Shown one piece after another: positions 1-11,654 of a stretch of 64,000 nucleotides of DNA. The stretch comes from Imbricaverruca yamaguchii (taxonomy: Eukaryota > Arthropoda > Thecostraca > Neoverrucidae), in NCBI GenBank assembly GCA_034440575.1, contig JAOTOL010001429.1, positions 373,501 through 437,500 on the forward strand. The letters run 5' to 3'. A program made the position numbers and the translations under genes. Each line of letters starts with the position of its first letter. Position 1 is the first letter of the stretch. The notes under the pieces are model-generated. The model was given only the letters and a program-made list of their open reading frames with translations. It did no database searches and was not told where the DNA came from.

Positions 1-133
1 GTGTGTGCTGTGGGTGTGTGTGCTGTGGGGTCCCCCTGCTGTGGAGAGGGGCGCGCACGCCAGGCCCGTACTGCAGTGCGGGTGTGTGCTGTGGGGTCCC
101 CCTGCTGTGGAGAGGGGTGCGCGCGCCAGGCCG
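1..133. repeat. 66-bp tandem duplication cut by the window edge
   Basis: A segment containing GTGTGTGCTGTGGGGTCC, a GC-rich middle and a CGCGC run occurs twice with a 66-bp offset (anchor C at 23 and 89). The array may continue to the left of the window. Confidence 0.8.
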
Positions 134-1169
134 CTCTGGAGGCGGGACGACACCGTTCGGCAGCTACGGCGACTGCGGCCTTGGACACGAGACAGGGGAG
201 ACACAAACACCAGCCGCAACACAACGACGCACTGCGTTCCACCCGTGTGAGATGACCAGGAACACAGCGGGCCCGGGGTGTGTAGGTCGTTACACCAGGC
301 CACCTCTCACTCATGCTGGTGTCGCTTCTCGATGATGATACACCTAACATTGCAGCCTGTGGAGTGTTCTTCCCTCAGGTGACGCAAGACAGTGGTTCTG
401 AAGTTGGCAGCGCGCCTTGGATTAACTCCAGGCCACGAAGCAGAGCACGGTGTGATGTGTGTTCCATGTTTTATTGGGAGCAGTGAGATGCATTTATTGG
501 CGCAAGCAGTGCTTCATTTGGCCTGTTAGCTAGGTGGCCATGGCCCCACCAACCATGGTTGAGACAACCTCCCCTTCCGCAGGCCGTCAATGCATACCAC
601 CATTGGTTTAGCAATGCTGGAGATGATTTAGTTTGGTCGACTCTGAGAATGGTCTCTCAGCCACCAGTGGTTGCGTCCCCCAGCCAAATTCCTGAGACAA
701 AATTCCCCCACCTTGGTCCGTGACACCCTGTGCAGGATGTCCAGGGTGTCAGGGTGGCCCAGGGTGTCACGGCGCGGGGGTGAGCAAACATTTAGTCACT
801 TTGTGTGCAAACATAAACGGTACGAATGCACTGGTGAGACAAGGTGCCTCCTCTTGGATGTGTCCATATGAAATAAGCTTCATAAAAAGACCGTCGCAGG
901 TAGTGTGAAGGGCGAAAGGTTTTGAGTCGTGGTGGGTGGCATTGTCATGAGAGGAGGAAGCAAATGAAGAGACAGGAATGATTTCTTCGAGTGAGGACAG
1001 GAAGAACCGAAGAATCCTTACTTATCCTCGAAAAGAGCAAAAGAGTCCATGGGCTGTTCTTACATTGGGGAAGGCTTCTCCTCAAGCTCGGTGTCTGTAC
1101 ATGGCAACACCAAGCTGCACCAGCCTCCAATGGCAGCACCATACCACACCACTGCCGAGCGGCAAGACC

Positions 1170-1450
1170 ACACCACACCACCCTCCAGTGACAACACCAC
1201 ACCACACCACCCTCTAGTGACAACACCATACCGCACCACCCTGCAGTGACAACACCATACCACACCACCCTCTAGTGACAACACCATACCACACCTCCCT
1301 CTAGTGACAACACCATACCACACAACCCTCTAGTGACAACACCATACCACACCACCCTCCAGTGACAAAACCATACCACACCACCCTCCAGTGACAACAC
1401 CACACAACACCACCCTCCAGTGACAACACCATACCACACCTCCCTCCAAT
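1170..1450. repeat. 29-bp minisatellite, about 9 copies
   Basis: AGTGACAACACCATACCA recurs every 29 bp from 1187 (1187, 1216, 1245 ... 1390, 1419), joined by CACCACCCTCYAG. The left end is more degenerate. Open frames through it are repeat-driven. Confidence 0.93.
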
Positions 1451-1567
1451 ATTAACACCGCACTACACTACTCTTTACACGCTGAGTCCACGCCATAGCA
1501 TGCATACTCCCCTCCCAAGTCAACATCACACTGCACTCCAAGCAGTCCTTGTCAGCACCCGCCAACT

Positions 1568-1852
1568 GTTGGCGCCACATCAGCTCTGCCGTGTCACAAC
1601 TGTTGGCGCCACATCAGCCCTGTCGTGTCACAACTGTTGGCGCCACATCAGCCCTGCCGTGCAACTAGTTGGCGCCACAAAATTCACAACTGTGCGCACA
1701 ACATTGGCGCCACATCAGCCCTGCCGTGTCACAACTGTTGGCGCCACATCAGCCCTGCCGTGTCACAACTGTTGGCGCCACATCAGCCCTGCCGTGTCAC
1801 AACTGTTGGCGCCACATCAGCCCTGCCGTGTCACAACTGTTGGCGCCGGAGC
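1568..1852. repeat. 34-bp minisatellite with a TTGGCGCCA palindrome in each unit
   Basis: TTGGCGCC recurs at exact 34-bp spacing (units from 1568, 1602, 1636, 1670, then about 1704, 1738, 1772, 1806, 1840). The rest of the unit is ACATCAGCCCTGCCGTGTCA plus a short tail. The unit between 1670 and 1703 has diverged outside the palindrome, yet the palindrome itself is kept. Confidence 0.95.
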
Positions 1853-2132
1853 ACGACGTGCAGTTGATGATCTGTATGGATCTCGAATTCGAAACAGACC
1901 GGATGGAGCTTTGACAAAACGTGCATATTTTAATTGAATTTAGGATTGATCTTGAGGGTATAATACTGCTCGAGTGGTGCAACGAATCGAATTTGTATGA
2001 ACGGATTGTATTTAGACCATCGTTTTCGTAATCAATGCCAACTCATTTGCATTATATATGAATTGGCCTGCACGGATTGGGACTGGACTGGATCGGACTG
2101 TTACTGTGTGGTTGCCATGGCGACGTACGTAC

Positions 2133-2509
2133 CCAGTTGTTTGGAGATCTCCGAGTTGTGCAGCTTGGGGTTGTCCTGCGCAATGCGCCGTCGCTGCATG
2201 CGCGACCAGACCATGAACGCGTTCATGGGCCGCTTCACGTGCGCATCCTTGTCCAGGCGCACCGCCGAGCTGGCGCCGGCACTGGCGCTGGCGCCGGCGC
2301 TGGCGCTGGCGCCGGACGGCGAAGGCGTGCCCAGCTCCTCCTGCAGCTGCAGCTGCTGCATGTCTCTCGGCGGCTGCGGCGTGTCGGTCACCTGGCGGCC
2401 ACGGCTTTGGTACAGCAGCTGGCGCTGTGGCGCGGCCGCCGGCAGCTGAGCTGGCGCCGCGGACGTGGCAAGCAACGGGGCGAGGGCAGGCGTCTCCGGA
2501 AGTGCGGAA
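2133..2509 (-). CDS. Partial Sox-family (SoxB-type) HMG-box exon, 5' part of gene
   Basis: This is a transcription factor exon read on the minus strand. The frame contains [19 protein letters not shown] followed by [18 protein letters not shown]. That is the first half of a Sox HMG box: the RPMNAFMVW signature in helix 1, then helix 2. In the family this box bends DNA and binds ACAAT-type sites in the nucleus. The [11 protein letters not shown] string fits group B (SoxB1/B2/Sox21-like) better than SoxC, D, E or F. Coding is recognisable until a Gly codon, where CTGG|GTACGT gives a donor at 2133/2132 (phase 1). An ATG with G at -3 lies at 2361-2359 and would give 76 codons plus one base. Alternatively the exon begins after an acceptor-like CACTAG at 2511/2510. 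N-terminal to the box are Gln-rich and Ser/Ala/Gly repeat stretches. The second half of the box (the usual W-K-L region) is not visible downstream, so the next exon must lie left of the window. No frameshift is seen. Subgroup and start are uncertain. Confidence 0.85.
2270..2318 (-). repeat. Coding GC-rich repeat (Ser-Ala-Gly tract) in the Sox exon
   Basis: Near-identical 12-base units of GGCGCTGGCGCC type run through the Sox exon just N-terminal to the HMG box. They encode an alternating Ser/Ala/Gly tract ([14 protein letters not shown]). The unit length is a multiple of three, so copy-number changes would keep the frame. Confidence 0.75.
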
Positions 2510-2580
2510 CTAGTGGACGGACCGATCCAAAGGACAAAATTAAATCGGTCGGACGGAAATCCAGAAAAATTGGGATCCAA

Positions 2581-4060
2581 AAAATTTGTTCAAATCTTTT
2601 GTTCGCAACCGAGTTGTTGTGCTCATGCTAGCCGCTGAAACTACTACTTTGGTGCCTATCTCCCTAGCTCATTCTATCTGTCAGTGAAATTGAAAATAGG
2701 ATCTCCGAATAGCTCAGGCTTTCATGCCTATTTGCAGCGAGCGCTTGAATTGAGATGGTATTGGCAGGACACCAACAGGGTTTTCTGACCGAGGAGCTAA
2801 GGTCTTGTTCCTCAATCAGTGCTTTCGAAGGAGTTTTTCACATTTCCAAGAAGCGCGGTAATATTAAAGCAGTTCGTGCCATTATTTCTCAGAAAATGTT
2901 TTAGTGTACTGAACCGAATCCGTAATGCTGGGAGGGGAAGGCTCCTAGCATTATTCAGTTAGCCCCATTGACTTTGCTGGATACTGGCACAAACTTAATC
3001 CATGGTTCATTTATTAGTGAGGGGTACTTAAAGTCTACTGTAAACTACTGGGCTATCATCACCAGGTGGGGACACAATGGAAAATTCCAGAACATCTCAT
3101 CTCTGAACTGTGGACAAATTCTTCTGAGACTTTAGGATGCACATGCACGCCAAAACCCATCTTGTGCACACCTACAAACATCTGTTGTGCACTCACAAAC
3201 CCCTTATGTGCACCCACAAAGTTACTGAATATACTTGGCCCACTAATGGTTTCTGATGGCTTGTAGGTTTCTGATTTAAAATAAACGAGGAAGGTTTAAA
3301 CTCTTGAATCATCCAACCAAGCAAAATGTAAAATGCTTTCGAAGATAGAAGAGGCACTGATAAAGCTGAATTTTCTTCTTTTTTAAGAGGGTACATATCT
3401 TGTGCTAGGGGGTATTGTGAAAAAGGGGAAGCTGTTCAATGTGCATCCGCGATTATTCGCAGAAAATTGTACCACTGTAGTCGCGAGGAAAAGGTTTAGG
3501 TGCTGCAAGTATGTATTGACATATGTATGCATTGATATCGTTCTGGTGCGAGTGACAGGAAATATTTATGTGCAGAAACAAATCACGTGTATTTTACAAG
3601 TAATGATTGGTATGCACCTCAAGGATGACAACCAACGATTTGTGAAGAATGATTGCCTTTTTTCTTCATTTTCCTTTTAATGAGCTGAATAAGCGTGCAT
3701 TATAAACACGTGCTGAGCTGTACATTGGGGGGGGGGGGGCGGAAAGGTAGCGCCTGGCCCTACGACATTCCTCCGAATTCAAGTGCTGCGCTTGTATGAT
3801 AATGAGAGCAGAAGCGGTTTGATAGATAATTGAGAAAAAGCCCATTTCGAATGCCTTCGACCAGAGCAGTTTTCATGTACAGCTTGAATCCTCATTACTG
3901 AATATTCTGCAACAGACTTTCAAACACGCACCAGCAGAACTTGGTCATTGGTTTGTCCGCTTATGCCAACCGCAGTACATACAGCCGACTACAGAGATGA
4001 TATAAATGCTGTAGCAGTGTGGATCAGCTCCAATAGAGAGGGACTTTGGACAGCGAGTAT
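2581..4060. other. No gene seen; short 21-bp triplication and a G run
   Basis: This stretch is mostly AT-rich with scattered stops. Three 21-bp units around TGTGCACNCACAAA lie at about 3140-3222, and a G run lies at about 3727-3739. If the Sox gene has an upstream exon, this would be intron or 5' flank. Confidence 0.5.
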
Positions 4061-4700
4061 TGACACGGGTGTGAGATGAGCGGGCCGTTTGGCAGTGTTC
4101 CAGGTGCGCTGCGCGCGGCGGAGGCGCGCAGGCCGCGGTCGGCCTCTCGCGCGCGTCGCTGTTGTTCTTACCGGGTAAACTGGCGCTGGTAATCGGTGCA
4201 CCGCCAGCCACTCGAAGACGAGATAATGACGCGTCCGGCGGCACGCGTTTTTCTACAATGAAACAAGAACCGGCCCGCCTGTGTCCGACTTTCCAAAAAA
4301 CTGACCTGCCCGGGCAGCATTGTGCCGCGTCCACACTTCAGCCCCGGGGGTTGGTGACGTCACCGCGCCCAACCAATCGATCGGCCGAGAACAATGTTAG
4401 GCTCCGCCCAGGAAGCGCTCCAGCTTCGTCGATTGGCCGCGCCGGTCGCCGGCTGAAAGGAATCGTAAATGACCACGCATTGTGGCCGTCTGAAAGGTGG
4501 CCGTTCAGAAGTGTGAATGGCAAGGAGACTGTACAATACGGGGAGGGGGGCTGATTGATCTCGCTGGGAACACCTGGTCGCCGCGTTGGAATTCGCGTGC
4601 ACCGGCGTGCCGCCCAAAATACGCGACAAACAGAAGAGCGGGCCGATCGCGCGACGGGGACGCGCCAGCCGCTCTCCTGGCCTGAGACACCCCATCACGC
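4060..4700 (-). promoter_or_regulatory. CpG-rich island with promoter-type sites (CRE, CCAAT, GC box)
   Basis: A full palindromic CRE, TGACGTCA, lies at 4355-4362. CCAAT-type boxes lie at 4373-4377 (plus) and 4432-4436 (minus), and a GC box (CTCCGCCC) lies at about 4402-4409. ACAATG occurs at 4391 and CATTGTG at about 4318 and 4468. CpG is frequent throughout. Read on the minus strand the order is CCAAT, GC box, CRE, then an ATG at 4320-4318 that is followed 15 bases later by a donor-like CAG|GTCAGT. It lies about 1.8 kb upstream of the Sox exon on the same strand, so it could be that gene's promoter. No coding sequence here is convincing. Confidence 0.5.
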
Positions 4701-4714
4701 ACCCGGCCAGTGCG

Positions 4715-4785
4715 GGCTATCCCTCTATCTCTGCCTATCTGCCTATCTGCCTATCTACCTGTCCATCTGTCTATATCTCTGTCAT
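4715..4785. repeat. CTAT/CTGC tetranucleotide-like microsatellite
   Basis: Imperfect CTAT, CTGC and CTGT steps repeat across about 70 bases. This is ordinary simple sequence. Confidence 0.8.
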
Positions 4786-4904
4786 GCATTCAGCCTCATG
4801 TATATGTTCGCTTTCTGCACGCACTAGACAGGCATGCGCGCTGTCGTTGCAAATTGCTTGACAAACGTGGCGTGTGAGAGAGCAATGCGCAGCGGCTTGG
4901 TAAG

Positions 4905-5940
4905 GGTAGCCGAGTCCACCCGCATGGGTGTACAGAGGTAGGGTCGGCCGGGAGCCTGCCCGTACAGAGGTGGTGGGTGTACAGAGGTAAGGGTGACCGG
5001 GAGCCCGCCTGTATGGGTGTACAGAGGGAGGCCGGCCGCCTGCATGGGTGTACAGAGGTAGGGCCGGCCGGGAGCCCGCCTGTATGGGTGTACAGAGGTA
5101 AGGGGCCGGGAGCCCGCCTGTATGGGTGTACAGAGGTAAGGGTGACCGGGAGCCCGCCTGTATGGGTGTACAGAGGTAGGGTCGGCCGGGAGCCTGCTTG
5201 TAATGGGTGCACAGAGGTAGGGCCGACCGGGAGCCCGCCTGTATGGGTGCACAGAGGTAGGGCGAGTGGGGTACCGGCCAGGTGGGGGAGCCCGCCTGTA
5301 TGGGTGCACAGAGGTAGGGCTGGCCGGGAGCCCGCTTGTAATGGGTGCACAGAGGTAGGGCCGGCCGGGAGCCCGCTTGTATGGGTGTACAGAGGTGGGG
5401 GTGACCGGGAGCCCGCCTGCATGGGTGTACAGAGGTAAGGGTGACCGGGAGCCCGCCTGTATGGGTGTACAGAGGTAGGGCTGGCCGGGAGCCCGCCTGT
5501 ATGGGTGTACAGAGGTAGGGCTGGCCGGGAGCCTGTTTGTATGGGTGTACAGAGGTGGGGCCGGCCGGGAGCCTGCCTGTATGGGTGTACAGAGGTAAGG
5601 GTGACCGGGAGCCTGCCTGTATGGGTGTACAGAGGTGAGGCTGGCCGGGAGCCCGCTTGTATGGGTGTACAGAGGTGGGGGCCGGCCGGGAGCCTGCCTG
5701 TATGGGTGTACAGAGGTAAGGGTGACCGGGAGCCCGCCTGTATGGGTGTACAGAGGTGAGGCTGGCCGGGAGCCCGCCTACATGGGAGTACAAAGGTATG
5801 GGTGGGCGGGAGCCCGTCTATATGGGTGCACAGAGGTAGGGCTGGCCGGGAGCCCGCTATGGGTGTACAGAGGTAAGGGTGGCCGGGAGCCCGCCTTATG
5901 GGTGTACAGAAGTAGGGCTAGCCGGGAGCCAATCTGCGCG
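4905..5940. repeat. 40-bp minisatellite, about 25 copies
   Basis: The unit begins ATGGGTGTACAGAGGTAGGG, followed by a GGCCGGGAGCCCGCCTGT half. Its period is exactly 40 bp in the clean centre (5461, 5501, 5541, 5581). Edge units have indels and substitutions, and one near 5270 is expanded. A 340-codon minus-strand frame crosses the array (4771-5793). Because 40 is 3n+1, three units make a 40-residue protein repeat. I treat this as non-coding. Confidence 0.96.
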
Positions 5941-6499
5941 TGTGTACAGACTGTACAGTCTGCGCAGTCGCCATGTCGCACGAGGAGGCAGAGGGCCGCG
6001 CGATATGTCGATACGACGCGCTGACGGTGTGCACGGAGGCGACGATCGAACACGGACCGTCGGCCAACGCAAACGATGACTGCGGAGTATTGAGCGCGAT
6101 GAGTGTCGGCCGAGCATGAGTTGCGGAACGGGGCCCCGTCGGCAGAAGGTGTCGGGGTGACTCGCCTGGGACCACGCACGGGCGTGCGCCAGTTCTGTGA
6201 CAACTGACGGCTGCTGGGACCGGGCAATACTGCGCCTCACACACAACACAATCAATATGCGGAAATTGTCGTGCTTAATCTTGTGAATCATCGACTGCCC
6301 TTCACGTCGGTGAAGTATAATGGGGGTGGGGAGGGGCAGGAGTGGCTGACAGGTGAACGGCTGACAATCGATGAATTAAAAATGGGAAAATGTAGAATTA
6401 TATTCGACGATCCTGGGACAAATATAGGCCAGTATAGCATTACAGAGCGCGAGTAACAATATCTGGTCCAGCACTAAGCATCCACGCTTCCACCGCACC

Positions 6500-6790
6500 A
6501 CAACCCGGTGTGTTTGGTGCACGAATTCACACCACAACCCGGTGTGTTTGGTGCACCAATTCACACCACAACCCGGTGTGTTTGGTGCACCAATTCACAC
6601 CACAACCCGGTGTGCTTGGTGCATAGATTCACACCACAACCCGGTGTGTGTAATGCACCAATCCACACCACAACCCGGTGTGTTTGGTGCACCGTTTCAT
6701 CCCGGTGTGTTTGGTGCACCATCACAACCCGGTGTGTGTAATGCACCAATCCACACCACAACCCGGTTTATCTGGTGCACCAACTGGTAC
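6500..6790. repeat. 34-bp minisatellite, about 8 copies
   Basis: The unit has ACCACAACCCGGTGTGTTTG followed by GTGCACCAATTCAC. Two units near 6700-6735 are shortened. It flips between TTTGGTGCAC and GTAATGCAC variants, which suggests unequal exchange between two unit types. Confidence 0.94.
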
Positions 6791-6959
6791 CACGTCCCGC
6801 TGCCAGCTGGGAAAAATGACAACACGCATATCTGTCCTTCGAAATAAAAGGTTTTCAGCAGGAAATAACGCTGGTTGATACACCATTCGCAGGGAAATTC
6901 GGTAAGCCGGTGCGCCCGGACCCTGTAGGCACAATGGACGCTGAAGTCCATTGACGACT

Positions 6960-7995
6960 CGTGATAAAGGCGACTGGAGGGAGGCCAAAGCACGAGTTAA
7001 TTACGAGGATCCCAATCATGGGCAAGGGGAATTCTATGGGATTCCGTATTCATTCTGGAAGGCGTTCGGTGGACGACAATGGGCCAGCAAAACTATACAA
7101 TCACACCCCTGATGGTGTTGCAGAAGTTGCTGCGGTCGCAGTAGTGTGTGAAGCTGCCTACAAACGCAGAGCTGCGATGAAAACGAATCCTTTCACGCAT
7201 ATGTGCAAAAATGACCACCTAAATAAACATTAGGGCGCAAGCATTTCGTTTTTTTAACCATAGCATTGGATAGCTGGGGAAGGCTTACGGGAATATTAGA
7301 GGGAACTAACATTCAGAACAGAGGCCGTACAACATACGGCTTCCCCTCCCTATTGATGGCTTTGATATCTTGAAATGAACCCACAGAGGTATTCCTTGAT
7401 GGCCACCAACACCAACATTCCTTGCATCCATTCCCATCAACAGTATTTTGTGCAAAGCTCCCCTCATCACGTCTCCACAACCATTATTTTTATTTGAGCA
7501 TTATTATCTACAGGTACGGTCTAACACATATCAGAGGCCAAGGAAATGGGCGCTGTATAACCACTGCAGTTGATGCGCCTTAAACCCCTAATGCCTAACT
7601 AACTAGAGGCCAAGGAAAGCAATTATGTCAAAAACGTCTAGTTTTTCTTCAGTTTTCTCATATTTGAGTATACACCAATTTTGTACTTCTGGCATTTTGC
7701 ATCATGAAAAATTAGGTCTGACGAGTAAAGCATAATCCTAATGAAAACAAAAATTAGGTCGAATATGAATAAGTCAGTCATTTTCAAGGTTTTATCGCCC
7801 CTCGAAAATAACCCAAGTGGGTTGAAACTTCCGAATAAATGTTAATATTTGGCAATATTTTGCATAGACATACAGCATGTAACCGTAAAAGGATCCGAGC
7901 GTGCGAAGACACACAGGAAGGTTACAAATCCCGGTTGCAAACAAACGTGAGAAGTTTACAAAACTTGTTGCCCCAGATTCCTGTCGAGCTTAGCC
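6960..7995. other. No gene seen; AT-rich unique sequence
   Basis: Reading both strands I found only short unconvincing frames, no known domain and no clear repeat in this roughly 1-kb stretch. Confidence 0.5.
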
Positions 7996-7997
7996 AA

Positions 7998-8840
<843 letters not shown>

Positions 8841-9003
8841 TGGCTCCCTCGTGTACTGCCAAGGGTGGGATGTGTTGTCGCACCATGGGTGGTCGAACTT
8901 CGCAGCACGCAGGGACATATTGACTCTCTCATGTACTGCCAGAGGTGGGGTGCTCGCCGCACCATGGGTGGTCATACTTGGCCGCATGCAGGGACATGTT
9001 TCG
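8841..9003. repeat. 80-bp tandem duplication (2 copies)
   Basis: CTCRTGTACTGCC ends at 8860 and again at 8940. CACCATGGGTGGTC and GCANGCAGGGACAT recur at the same 80-bp offset. The copies differ by several substitutions. A 148-codon plus-strand frame spans the duplication but has no recognisable content. Confidence 0.9.
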
Positions 9004-9199
9004 ATGATAATATATTGCACAAATCAAGCGCCAACAGTGTTGAACGGTCGAACTGAAAATGATTGCACACACTCGGTTCAAATTCTGGATTATATTATTT
9101 CAACAGCGCTCAATTGCACAGGACACATGGACTTACCCTGGGAAATTTGTGCCACAGTCCAGCAAGTATCTTCCCTTAGCATGCTGTCTTAAGCCTTGT

Positions 9200-9850
9200 T
9201 TCTTCTATACAGCATGACTATTTTTCTTCAACATCTGCCCAAGCCAATTCCGTCTTCTAGCGAAGTAACACTGTTCGGTATATTGTGTAAATGAGAGCAG
9301 CAATTATGAACCGGGTATTTCAACCATGTATATAGTCACATTTACATATTCTTATGACCCCCTTCATATCACGTCCCCCAACCAACCTGCACCCATCAGT
9401 GCAGTGACGCCCCGCTCAGCTAATACACTCTTCTGTACTGAGAGTGGCTGTTTCCGTCACTGGCGCGCGCGCGCTCACCTTTTGTTCTGCGTCATGTCTG
9501 GGAGTGGTTTTGTGCCGTGCGCAGTCGTAGTAGTGCCGTGAGTGCCGTGCCGAGAGGGGTACATTTGTGGAGGTGGCGGCGAGTCCGCTTTGACCTAGCC
9601 CGCCGTGAAGAGACACAAATGCTGACATGTTGTGTCGGTGTAAAGGTCGACAGCAATACATCGTACAACAACCGAAATGTTTTGACATTGGGTATATGTT
9701 GAGCATCGAATTACGTTCCCATTCATTCCAGATAAAAGTTGCAGCCATTTAGTGGCTGAGCCTGATCACGACCATTTCAAATGTAGGAGGGTGCAAATTG
9801 TGCATGCGCATATTTTCGTCACCTGCATACATCTGCGCGTACATATATTT
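9200..9850. other. No gene seen
   Basis: Unique sequence with no recognisable coding, RNA or repeat signal. Confidence 0.45.
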
Positions 9851-9861
9851 GCTTATTTTCA

Positions 9862-10040
9862 TTTAGAAGATCCTTGGGTTCCTTTACGACGCATTCAACC
9901 GCTATATCATACAGCGTCGCCAGCCTCTCACGCCGATTGATCGCGGGTAGACTCGGCAAATGACGTCGCTTGTGAGATTCGAACCCGCAATCTGACGATC
10001 AAGAGTCCGACGCTCTGTCAACTGAGCTACCGCGGCCCCA
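9862..10040 (-). mobile_element. tRNA-derived SINE, family A copy 1, with target duplication
   Basis: On the minus strand it starts with a tRNA-like head, GCGGTAGCTCAGTTGACAG (A box), followed by GCGGGTTCGAATCTC (B box). The acceptor and anticodon stems pair poorly, so it is not a functional tRNA gene. The body carries CGATCAATCGGCGTGAGAG and ends in CGTCGTAAAG. A 10-base CTTATTTTCA lies at both ends (9852-9861 and 10041-10050) and is probably the target-site duplication. The body matches the copies at 10.87, 57.4 and 62.4 kb. Confidence 0.88.
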
Positions 10041-10384
10041 CTTATTTTCAATTGTTTGCGTGCACCTTCCCCATGTTGCTTTCCTTGATGTGTATTTTAT
10101 CCGCAACCGCAATTAGCAGCATTAGACGTGGGCTTTCTCCAGACATGCATTGGACCGACATCTGCTTGAAACTATCCTGTGGCAGGACGGAAAACTGAGT
10201 TATATGCCAAGTTTCCAATTGATGGACACGAGAATGGAGAATAGTTCAACAGCCGAGCACGTATATGCAGCGGGCTGTTCGATGATGCAAAGGTACAGAA
10301 AAGCTCAGCCTGTCTCTGCCTGAATTTTCCAAAGGAAATACATTTTTGTTCAATTTGCGTGATAGTCCTTAGGTATCGTTGAAA

Positions 10385-10600
10385 GGGCCAGAAGATTCCT
10401 TCCCACCTTCCAATCCAAAGATTCAGTTCCAATCTTGCCGTCCAGAAGATCAGGAGAAAGCTGACTGCCCTCCCTTCCCCCAGTTGAAGGAGCAATGCTC
10501 CGAACCAGAAGATAAGGAGTAAGCTGGCTTCTCACCACTCCCTCAGTTGAACGAACCATGCTCCCAGCCAGAAGTTTGGAAGCGATCTGGCTCCAGCTCA
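10385..10600. repeat. 63-bp degenerate tandem repeat, about 3.5 copies
   Basis: CCAGAAG recurs at 10388, 10442, 10505 and 10568. The last two intervals are exactly 63 bp. AAGCTGRCT and CCCYCAGTTGAA follow in each longer unit. The copies have diverged clearly. Confidence 0.8.
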
Positions 10601-10866
10601 TCAGTTCACCCCTTCCCCAGGCTTCTAGCCCTTGAGCAGACCCAAAGGGGAACTTGAGATGCGTCCTATAAACTTGATGAAGTCTAACACCACGGCTCTA
10701 TAGCCTGTGTTGTCGGTATTACGTGGCGCTCATCGACGGTCGCCCTGCACTTCGTCCAATTCGATTCCACACAAGAAAGCATTTATATGCTTCCGAATGA
10801 ACGGCAAGTCACAAGGAAGGAAGCATTCGATGGCTGGAATCAGCAACAGCACCAATACAGCAGCAT

Positions 10867-11028
10867 GGGGACGAGTAGCCTAGGGGTAAGTTGCTCGTCT
10901 CACAATCGAAAGGTTGTGGGTTCGAGCCTCACCTGTCGCTACTCTTCGCCCGCGACCAATCGGCGTGAGAGATTGGCGACGCTACATGACTCAACGGTCA
11001 ATGTGTCGTAAAAAAACAGTAACCAATA
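10867..11028 (+). mobile_element. tRNA-derived SINE, family A copy 2, with a perfect 16-bp target duplication
   Basis: The head has TAGCCTAGGGGTAAGTTG (A box) and GGTTCGAGCC (B box). The body has CGACCAATCGGCGTGAGAG, TGGCGACG and TGTCGTAAAAAAACAG, shared with the other family A copies. ACCAATACAGCAGCAT is repeated exactly on both sides (10851-10866 and 11029-11044), so the insertion is bounded to the base and is fairly young. The polymerase III boxes are intact by eye. Confidence 0.95.
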
Positions 11029-11254
11029 ACCAATACAGCAGCATCGTCGGTATCACTATTCAGTCACCAAACAACTACGCGATACAACAGCAACAGCAAG
11101 TGGACAACGGTAGAAGTAGTATTTTTGATACGCGTACTAACGATATGGTTACATTCAGCATAATTATCAGATCACTGATACCAAATTCAGCCTTCATGTG
11201 ATCTCGATCTAGTTTCCGTTCCTGGAAAAAAAAACCTGAGACGCTCACAGGCCT

Positions 11255-11525
11255 TGGACGGAAGTATGGAGGAAAACGTGCACCAGCCTTGGACGGACGG
11301 AGGAAAACGTGCACCAGCCTTGGATGTATGGAGGAAAACGTGCACCAGCCTTGGACGTATGGAGGCTGACGTGCACCAGTAATGGACTGGCGAAAACAGA
11401 CCTGCACCAGCCTTGGACGTATGGAGGAAGACCTGCACCAGCCTTGGACGTATCGAGACAGACCTGCGCCAGTCTTGGAAGGGCGGAGGCAGACGCGCCA
11501 GATATGGATCAGTCCTGGACGGGCA
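11255..11525. repeat. About 31-bp minisatellite, about 8 copies
   Basis: GTGCACCAGCCTTGGACGTA followed by TGGAGGAAAAC repeats with a period near 31 bp. Right-hand units change to ACCTGCACCAG and become degenerate by 11520. Confidence 0.92.
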
Positions 11526-11654
11526 GACGCGTGCCTGTCCCCAGGTGCCTATTCGTACATAAATCCGGCCAGGGAGTATTTTCTCACAATATCGCCGTCC
11601 GGTGGAGACACGCGGCCCCGGAGGCGGGTCGTGGTCGGACATCACCTGCTGTGG

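Larger units (their letters stand above)
1..2132 (-). other. Probable Sox intron (partial), filled with tandem repeats
   Basis: Everything left of the donor at 2132 would be intron if the Sox exon is spliced as proposed. I see no exon carrying the second half of an HMG box on the minus strand here. The stretch holds a 66-bp duplication at the edge, a 29-bp array and a 34-bp array. About 300-1140 shows no gene or repeat that I can support. Confidence 0.5.

Noticed and set aside
2101..2132. Extension of the Sox frame past the Gly codon
   Set aside because: After CTGG|GTACGT the translation (TYVAMATTQ) leaves the HMG consensus immediately, so the donor interpretation is better.
4771..5793. 340-codon minus-strand open frame
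   Set aside because: Generated by the 40-bp array (3n+1 unit without stops). Similar frames exist on both strands.
9950..10040. Functional tRNA gene
   Set aside because: A and B boxes are present but the acceptor and anticodon stems do not pair properly, and a SINE body and target duplication follow.
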